The position numbers were made by a program, and so were the translations under genes. A stretch of DNA of 10,622 nucleotides from JAXMBX01 sp046349635 (GTDB lineage Bacteria; Planctomycetota; Planctomycetia; Planctomycetales; Planctomycetaceae): the NCBI GenBank assembly GCA_046349635.1, contig JAXMBX010000090.1, positions 1 to 10,622 on the forward strand, written 5' to 3'. The notes below the pieces were generated by a model. That model made no database searches. It was not told where the DNA came from and was given only the letters and a program-made list of their open reading frames with translations. Within the stretch, counting starts at the first letter, position 1. Each line of letters opens with the position of its first letter. Below, piece after piece: positions 6,101-10,622 of this stretch.

Positions 6101-6813
6101 GGGATGATAGGCGAGTTCTTCGAATAATCATCAGGGTGTTCCGCTCCCCTTGGGAGAGGTCGTGTGCGTGTCGACGACAGTCTGCCAGGAGATTGAGGAC
6201 CAGGAGTTGGACTGGTGCTGCTTACGTTCCTGAGAGGCGAGCCGGGCGTTGGCGGACGGAGCCGCGAATATGTTCCACCTGGGCCTGACGCGGGAGGCGT
6301 TTTTTCGCGATGGAATCAGGCGATTCGCCGGTCAGTGCGGCGAGCCGGGACCAGGAGTTCATCGCGAAATTCGAGGAGTTTTTGGGATTCACTTTCTTCG
6401 TGACTGCGCCGCGCGATCACGGCGGGCCTTGCGGCCCAGCTTCGCGCGGGCGGATTGCTTGACCCACAACGGGTCGGGGGGATCTTCGAGCCAGCGGTAA
6501 TGGACGGACAACTGATAGAGTTCCTGGTCCTGGGCGAGGACGACGCCATCCGCGCTGGAGAAGGTGGCCCACGAGCTGGTGGACCGATCTTCAAAGCGGT
6601 CGGTGGTTCGTTCCAGTTCCTGCAGGTAGACGTCGGGAAGGAGAAGCGGGACCCGTGCGCCAGGCGGAGGAGAGTGATCGAGAGGGGGAGGAGCATGACG
6701 GCGAAGAGAAACAGGAGCCGATGCCCCGGTTGCGCCTCGGCGTGGCGGACCCGTTTCCAGAATCCTGGTGCGGAATCGTCGCGGCCAAACAGATTGGAGA
6801 CACTGTTGCGCAT
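4577..6813 (-). pseudogene. mrdA: Penicillin-binding protein 2 (MrdA), N-terminal part broken by about nine frame changes
   Basis: PBP2 is the elongasome transpeptidase that cross-links peptidoglycan together with MreBCD and RodA. The ATG at 6813 follows the mreD stop by 7 bases. Frame one gives the cytoplasmic tail and the membrane helix (RLLFLFAVMLLPLSITLL). The family sequence then hops frames near 6657, 6405, 6354, 6245, 6146, 6122, 6082, 6042 and 6020. Pieces include PDVYLQELERTTDRFEDR, SADGVVLAQDQELYQLSV, the stretch containing WSRLAALTGES, EELAYHPVLQNLTR and AALEIEAHPETYP. From 6020 to the stop the frame is clean through the whole transpeptidase domain. The pieces match the PBP2 dimerisation/pedestal domain in the right order, so little is missing; most breaks fit a single base gained or lost, often in short G or C runs. 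Local sequence error is the simplest reading, recent decay the alternative. The exact junctions, especially those between 6405 and 6122, are uncertain. Confidence 0.88.
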
Positions 6814-6820
6814 GGCGCGT

Positions 6821-7366
6821 TCAATCCGTCAGCATGTTCCAGCGGTTCTTGGAAAAGGGATCTGAGGTTTGTGCGGCCCAGCGGCTGCGTTTGCCCTGCA
6901 GCAACCGGAGTGCGCCATAAAAGGTCGCTCCCACGAGGACGGTGGCCGCGCAAGAAGTCCAGGTGTTGTTGAAGAGCAATGAAAAATCGAGTGGGAGGTG
7001 CTGCCAGAGGCCACGGATGAGTGCGGAGACCATGGGAATACAGAATGAGCAGAGAGCGAGGAAGAAGACAGTCCGTCCCCAGGAGGGAGATTGATTGAGG
7101 GTGTGAAGAGATCTGGCGGCTCCCCAGGCAGCGGCGGCGTAGAGCAGGTAATTGCGCCCCAGGCCTTCCGGTTCGAGGACGTCCGCCAGCAGTCCCAGCG
7201 CGGCGCCGAGCAGAATCTCATGTCCTCCGGTTCCCCGTCCGACGAGCCAGATCAAAAGCACGAGCAGCAGTTGCGGTGTCCCTATCGCCGGCGGCAGCCA
7301 GTGGGAACAGACTCCCTGCGCGACAAACGCAAAGTAGACCAGCAGGGGAATTCCTAAGCGGGACAT
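6821..7366 (-). CDS. mreD: Rod shape-determining membrane protein MreD
   Basis: A 181-residue integral membrane protein of the elongasome, linking MreC and PBP2 to the MreB filament. Five to six hydrophobic helices are visible (about 5-20, 30-45, 50-64, 72-88, 98-118 and 135-156). The family's best-kept element, glycine-rich 'GaalGLLaDvL.pe.LG.n', appears as LLGAALGLLADVLEPEGLG at 52-70. Length is typical (160-180). ATG 7366 begins 4 bases after the mreC stop (TAA-TGCC-ATG), so translation is probably coupled, and mrdA starts 7 bases after its stop. The C-terminal 25 residues are polar and probably cytoplasmic. MreD is poorly conserved, so position between mreC and mrdA is an important part of the evidence. 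Confidence 0.93.
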   Translation of the reverse strand: MSRLGIPLLVYFAFVAQGVCSHWLPPAIGTPQLLLVLLIWLVGRGTGGHEILLGAALGLLADVLEPEGLGRNYLLYAAAAWGAARSLHTLNQSPSWGRTVFFLALCSFCIPMVSALIRGLWQHLPLDFSLLFNNTWTSCAATVLVGATFYGALRLLQGKRSRWAAQTSDPFSKNRWNMLTD

Positions 7367-7370
7367 GGCA

Positions 7371-8501
7371 TTACCCTTTCACGCCACTGTCGGGAGATTC
7401 GGTGTCGTGAGTCTTTTCGAGGGGGCGAGGAGTGTCAGCGGCGGATTGCTCCGGTTCGTCGGGAACAAATTCCTCGGGAATCAATTTTTCCGCGGCGACG
7501 CGCTCAATGACCGGCTCCGAGGCCGTTTGCCGTGTGGGAGGATCTTGCAGACGTGCGGGATTGAGGCGAGTCTTGAGGATCTGGACTTCCGCGACACGGT
7601 GCATTTCGAGTGCGGGGCGGACATCGATGCTCCAGTTCAAATCTCCCGGCTTGAGTTCCGCACGGATGATTTCGCCGTAGAACATGGGGCTGGAGAGGAT
7701 GCCGTCCTCTTCGGCGGTGAAGATGCGGTCCCCGACCTGGACCGCTTGCGAAGCGGAGACGTCTTTGAGGCGGCAGATGCCCTTGCCGGTCCCTTCCAGG
7801 ATGCCGATCGCTCCCGCGATCCAGCCTTTATGTCCCCGTGAGGATTTGGGAGTGGGGTGATAAAGACGGGCCTTGCCGCGATAACCCGTATCAGTGACGA
7901 GTCGGAGCGAACTGGTCCAGAGGCCGACGTTGGCGATGCGGCCGACGACAATCCGACCCGCGTAGACGGCGCTGTCGGGGGCGATCCCGAGGTGGCTGCC
8001 GACATCGACGTTGGGGCGATTCTTGTCGAGCACCAGGAGATCCGGTTTCGCGCCATGCAGGCGGCCATAAGCCATGATCGGTTGCTCGTTCCAGAGGCGG
8101 GACTGTTCCGCGCCGACGACGCGGGCGGTGGTCATCTCGGGGATGATCAACGCGGAGGTGCGGTCCACCTGAGGCTGGAGTTCGAGATCGGCCGGTTGAT
8201 GGTTGAGGCGATCCCGAAGCAGGGCATTCTGGGTTTCCAGTTCGCGATTGCGGCGTTCGAGTTCGCGGAGTGCGGCGAGTTCTGTGGGATTCCCGGCGGA
8301 GAAACCCAAAGCGGAACGGATACGGTTGGAAGTCCACTCGGTCGCGGAGAGGAGCACCATATGGCCGGGCGCGGCGACATCCCACACGAGCGCACGGATG
8401 GGAGCCACGACCGTCCGGGGGAGGGAAATCAGGCAGATTCCCACCAGCCAGACGATGAGGTTGACGAGTTGCGATTGTGAGCCGTTCTGTCGCGCGGTCA
8501 C
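7371..8501 (-). CDS. mreC: Rod shape-determining protein MreC
   Basis: A 376-residue bitopic protein that acts in the periplasm, where MreC is known to bind and activate PBP2. There is one N-terminal membrane helix (about 11-27), a coiled coil (about 73-100, LRELERRNRELETQNALL) for dimerisation, and then the two-lobed beta domain (about 115-312) with typical elements: an NVDVGSHLGIAPDSAVYAGR-like stretch near 164-183, GRIANVGLWTSSLRLVTD (187-204) and SQAVQVGDRIFTAEEDG (251-267). The last about 60 residues are rich in Pro, Glu and Thr and look disordered, longer than in model rods. The GTG start at 8501 overlaps the mreB stop (GTGA), so translation is probably coupled. Confidence 0.95.
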   Translation of the reverse strand: MTARQNGSQSQLVNLIVWLVGICLISLPRTVVAPIRALVWDVAAPGHMVLLSATEWTSNRIRSALGFSAGNPTELAALRELERRNRELETQNALLRDRLNHQPADLELQPQVDRTSALIIPEMTTARVVGAEQSRLWNEQPIMAYGRLHGAKPDLLVLDKNRPNVDVGSHLGIAPDSAVYAGRIVVGRIANVGLWTSSLRLVTDTGYRGKARLYHPTPKSSRGHKGWIAGAIGILEGTGKGICRLKDVSASQAVQVGDRIFTAEEDGILSSPMFYGEIIRAELKPGDLNWSIDVRPALEMHRVAEVQILKTRLNPARLQDPPTRQTASEPVIERVAAEKLIPEEFVPDEPEQSAADTPRPLEKTHDTESPDSGVKG

Positions 8502-9538
8502 TCAGCAGTCTCCAGGCTCGATTTCCATTCGCGAAGGTGTTCCAGGCAGATGGAGGTTCCCCGCGCCACGGTGGTCAATGGGTCTTCGGCGACCCGGACG
8601 GGAACTCCGAGTTGTTCGTTCATGAGGAGATCCAGGCCACGCAGGAGAGCCCCGCCGCCGGTGAGGACGATGCCGTTATCCACGAGGTCGGCGACAAGTT
8701 CGGGCTGGCACTGCTCGATGACCCCCTTCACACAGGCGAGGATGGCGGCGACCGGTTCGCGGAGGGCTTCGCGGATTTCCTCGCTGGTGACGATCGATTT
8801 GCGGGGAATGCTGCTGATGGTGTCCAGGCCGCGAACTTCAGAAGTGAGTTCCTGTTCGAGGGGATAGGCGCTGCCGAGTTCGAGCTTGAGCCGTTCCGCC
8901 TGTTGGGCTCCGATCCGGAGGGAGAAATGCTGTTTCATGTATTCGACGATCGCTTCGTCGAGTTCATCCCCCGCGATACGGATGGAGCGGCTGACGACGA
9001 TTTCGGCGAGGCTGAAGACAGCCACGTCGGTCGTTCCGCCGCCGATGTCGCAGACCATGCTGGCCATCGGCTCGGCGATGGGGAGTCCTGCGCCGATGCC
9101 GGCAGCGTTGGGTTCGGGAAGGAGAAAGACCTGGCCTGCACCGGCACGCTCCGCACTGTTGAAGACGGCCCGTTTTTCAACGGGGGTGATTCCTCCGGGA
9201 ACGGCGATGATGACACGGGGGCGGAGTCCGTTGCCGCGACGGGTGGCCTTCTGGATGAAGTACCGCAGCATCGCTTCGCAGAGTTCGAAGTCGGTGATCA
9301 CGCCATCCTTGATGGGGCGGACGGCTGTAATGGAGTCGGGAGTTCTACCGAGCATCTGCCGGGCGAGTTTGCCGACGGCAGTTCCCTTTCCGAGGACGCG
9401 ACGGGAACCTTTCTGCAGGGCGACGACGGAAGGTTCATTGACGACGATGCCTTCCCCGTGAACGGCAACAAGTGTGTTTGCCGTCCCGAGATCGATCGCC
9501 AGATCCGGGCATAACCAACGCCGAATTCGCTGAAACAT
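8498..9538 (-). CDS. mreB: Actin-like rod shape-determining protein MreB
   Basis: A 346-residue bacterial actin that polymerises under the inner membrane and guides peptidoglycan insertion. The ATP site is complete: phosphate-1 loop DLGTANTLV (16-24), phosphate-2 loop DIGGGTTDVAV (164-174) and adenosine loop TGGGALLRGLD (293-303). LGRTPDSITAVRPIKDGVITDF (63-84), VEKRAVFNSAERAGAG (120-135) and LPEPNAAGIGAG (140-151) are family signatures. The N-terminal FQRIRRWL is amphipathic, as expected for membrane binding. ATG 9538 is chosen because it gives the normal MreB N-terminus; an in-frame GTG at 9553 would add five residues and cannot be excluded. Neither start has a strong Shine-Dalgarno. It is the first gene of the mreBCD-mrdA operon; its codons, read on the - strand, end mostly in C. 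Confidence 0.97.
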   Translation of the reverse strand: MFQRIRRWLCPDLAIDLGTANTLVAVHGEGIVVNEPSVVALQKGSRRVLGKGTAVGKLARQMLGRTPDSITAVRPIKDGVITDFELCEAMLRYFIQKATRRGNGLRPRVIIAVPGGITPVEKRAVFNSAERAGAGQVFLLPEPNAAGIGAGLPIAEPMASMVCDIGGGTTDVAVFSLAEIVVSRSIRIAGDELDEAIVEYMKQHFSLRIGAQQAERLKLELGSAYPLEQELTSEVRGLDTISSIPRKSIVTSEEIREALREPVAAILACVKGVIEQCQPELVADLVDNGIVLTGGGALLRGLDLLMNEQLGVPVRVAEDPLTTVARGTSICLEHLREWKSSLETAE

Positions 9539-9845
9539 CCGTGTCTCATTCACCGCCCGTCAGTCGGTCGGGACTGATGCTGGGCGGCGTGCTGAACTTC
9601 AACCAGACCAGGAGAGATGCCGCACTTGATCCATCAAGGCGGATGATCCCCTTCGAACAGTCTGGAATCGCGGTCGGAACAATCGTCGCAAAGAGCGGGA
9701 ATTGTTGCAGTTCGGACGATTTCTGGCAACAGGGAGTGCGCAAAAAAACGCACCTCCGGGAAACCTGGAGGTGCGCGATGGGGATCATACCGTTCGGCGT
9801 CAGGCTGCCTGTTGCAACCTGTTGTGATTGTGTATGTTACGTCTG
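9539..9845. other. Intergenic region upstream of mreB
   Basis: About 307 bases with no convincing gene. The right part holds the terminator at 9742-9775. The left part should hold the mreB promoter on the - strand, but I see no good -35/-10 pair. Two short dyads are present: TCAGTC/GACTGA with a 6-base spacer (9560-9577), just upstream of the mreB start, and CTTGAT-CC-ATCAAG (9625-9638). Both are short enough to arise by chance; they are noted as possible operator or leader structures only. Confidence 0.6.
9742..9775 (-). terminator. Rho-independent terminator ending the coiled-coil/membrane-protein pair
   Basis: On the - strand CGCACCTCC (9775-9767) pairs perfectly with GGAGGTGCG (9757-9749). 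Inner bases extend the stem to about 12 pairs with one wobble and a 3-base loop, and the stem is followed directly by seven T (9748-9742). This is a textbook intrinsic terminator, 70 bases after the 68-residue gene, and it separates that pair from the mre operon. Confidence 0.92.
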
Positions 9846-10052
9846 TCAGCGGCCGGAGGCGGCGGCAATCCAGTCGTAGCGGTAGAGTTCCGCCACGAGG
9901 AAGCAGATGCCCGTGATCAGGGAGGCTGTGGAAATAAACAGCATCCCGACATACACGTCCGGGTCGGCGGCGGGGGTTTTGGCGCGGGTCTTCTTGGCTT
10001 TGACCGGCTTGGCTTTCTTCGCCTTTTTCTCAGAGTTTCGTGGTGACATCAT
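9846..10052 (-). CDS. Small lysine-rich single-helix membrane protein, function unknown
   Basis: A 68-residue protein: a strongly basic N-terminus (about 7-25, Lys/Ala-rich with KKAK- and KAKK-type runs), an acidic bend at 30-32, one hydrophobic helix (about 34-56, YVGMLFISTASLITGICFLV), and a short C-terminal end. By the positive-inside rule the lysine tail should be cytoplasmic. I do not recognise the family. The start is either ATG 10052 or the adjacent ATG 10049; the second has AAGG at a 6-base spacing and is slightly better. The gene overlaps the end of the upstream gene by 20-23 bases in a different frame and is followed by a strong terminator, so the two genes are probably co-translated. 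Confidence 0.75.
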   Translation of the reverse strand: MMSPRNSEKKAKKAKPVKAKKTRAKTPAADPDVYVGMLFISTASLITGICFLVAELYRYDWIAAASGR

Positions 10053-10622
10053 CCCCCTTCTGAATCATTCCGTTTTTTGATTTATCGGTGACCAGACCGA
10101 TCGAGCGGTCCGGGAAAGTATTCACAATCTGGAGCTTGCCGAGATACCGCGGGCGTTCCTGGGTCTTGAGTCCGGAACGGTAGATGAACATCTCGTGCCC
10201 CGTGACGACTCCGTCATCGGAACCGAGGGAAATCTCCACCATTTCCGCACCGTCCTTCGACTTGCGGGCATCCATGACGATTCCCTGCACGACCGGGGCG
10301 GGGGTGTTCAGCTTCTCGTATTCCTTGGCTTCCGTGGGAAGCTTGTTGGCGGCGAGGGCCTTCTGGAAAGTGGCGTTGTCCTTGAGAACCAGCCGGTAGC
10401 TTTCATTCAGCTTGCTGAAATCTTTCCCAAGCTGGGTCAGTTTGTCGCGGAGGTCGCTGTTGAGTTTGAATTGTTCGTCGCGGGCGTCAATCGCTTTCTT
10501 CATGACTTCCCGGAGCTGACGGGATTCCATCTGGCGCGATTCGTTGTCCTCGCCGGCGATGTTGGCGAGTTGAGTCTTGACGGTGGCGGCGGTCTTGAGG
10601 TTGTCGTTTTCCTGGGTCAGGG
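10030..10622 (-). CDS. Coiled-coil protein with C-terminal MreC-like beta region (N-terminus beyond window)
   Basis: The frame is open to the right edge, so the true start lies outside; 196 residues are visible. The first about 90 form a heptad-like, charged coiled coil (for example SRQLREVMKKAIDARDEQF and LRDKLTQLGKDFSKLN). A Pro-rich hinge (NTPAPVV) leads into a predicted beta-rich region of about 85 residues: VVQGIVMDAR, VEISLGSDDGVVTGHEMFIY, YLGKLQIVNTFPDRSIGLV and a final GMIQKGDDV. The pattern 'iSlGsdDGV..G..m.vy......~LGk~.i....d.s~g~v' recalls the beta domain of MreC-type periplasmic proteins. That likeness is my judgement, not a search result. No catalytic residues stand out. It overlaps the downstream small membrane gene. 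An internal ATG at 10530 is not the start, since the coiled coil continues upstream of it. Confidence 0.8.
   Translation of the reverse strand, partial: LTQENDNLKTAATVKTQLANIAGEDNESRQMESRQLREVMKKAIDARDEQFKLNSDLRDKLTQLGKDFSKLNESYRLVLKDNATFQKALAANKLPTEAKEYEKLNTPAPVVQGIVMDARKSKDGAEMVEISLGSDDGVVTGHEMFIYRSGLKTQERPRYLGKLQIVNTFPDRSIGLVTDKSKNGMIQKGDDVTTKL

Noticed and set aside
4607..6127. Long open frame (506 codons) on the + strand
   Set aside because: Antisense to the mrdA transpeptidase region; low-complexity Gly/Ala/Glu/Asp translation with no family resemblance, while the - strand has all three PBP active-site motifs.
8477..9514. Open frame (345 codons) on the + strand
   Set aside because: Antisense to mreB; an acidic, repetitive Asp/Gly/Glu translation that mirrors the MreB codons.
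9546..9788. Open frame (80 codons) on the - strand upstream of mreB
   Set aside because: It spans the clear rho-independent terminator and has no ribosome binding site or recognisable sequence.

Overview
The window is GC-rich and carries two facing gene blocks: a haem-biosynthesis block on the + strand and a cell-shape/peptidoglycan block on the - strand. The gene content and protein style suggest an environmental Gram-negative-type bacterium, most likely a member of the Planctomycetota. This assignment is an inference from protein style and gene grouping, not a proof. No mobile element, CRISPR array, tRNA or rRNA was seen.

Layout. At 1-49 is the last part of an unidentified + strand gene, overlapping by ATGA a small two-helix membrane protein (46-318). 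Then come hemD (412-1284), hemE (1298-2337, reading frame broken twice) and hemG/hemY (2344-3789), closely packed and probably one operon. A hairpin and a REP-like palindrome lie in the convergent gap at 3790-3905. On the - strand, reading leftwards, a coiled-coil/beta-barrel protein (entering from the right edge) and a 68-residue lysine-rich membrane protein overlap each other and end at a clear rho-independent terminator (9742-9775). After a 300-base gap come mreB, mreC, mreD and mrdA (PBP2), tightly coupled (GTGA overlap, 4-base gap, 7-base gap). Last is a cytosolic cyclophilin (3906-4442) with its own leader containing strong dyads.

How they work together. HemD closes the first tetrapyrrole ring, HemE decarboxylates it to coproporphyrinogen III, and HemG/HemY carries out the late six-electron oxidation. 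MreB, MreC, MreD and PBP2 form the elongasome core that directs lateral-wall peptidoglycan insertion.

Most notable points. (1) hemE needs two frame corrections 34 bases apart, and the N-terminal third of mrdA needs about nine within 640 bases, while all neighbouring genes are clean. Each frame still encodes recognisable family sequence, so local sequence error is the simplest explanation, with recent decay as the alternative. (2) A perfect 10-base-arm dyad overlaps a plausible -10 box ahead of the cyclophilin gene. (3) The coiled-coil protein upstream of mreB ends in a region that looks like the MreC beta-domain and is paired with a tiny membrane protein. No clearly new enzymatic or defence system is visible; the coiled-coil/membrane pair is the nearest candidate for something undescribed.
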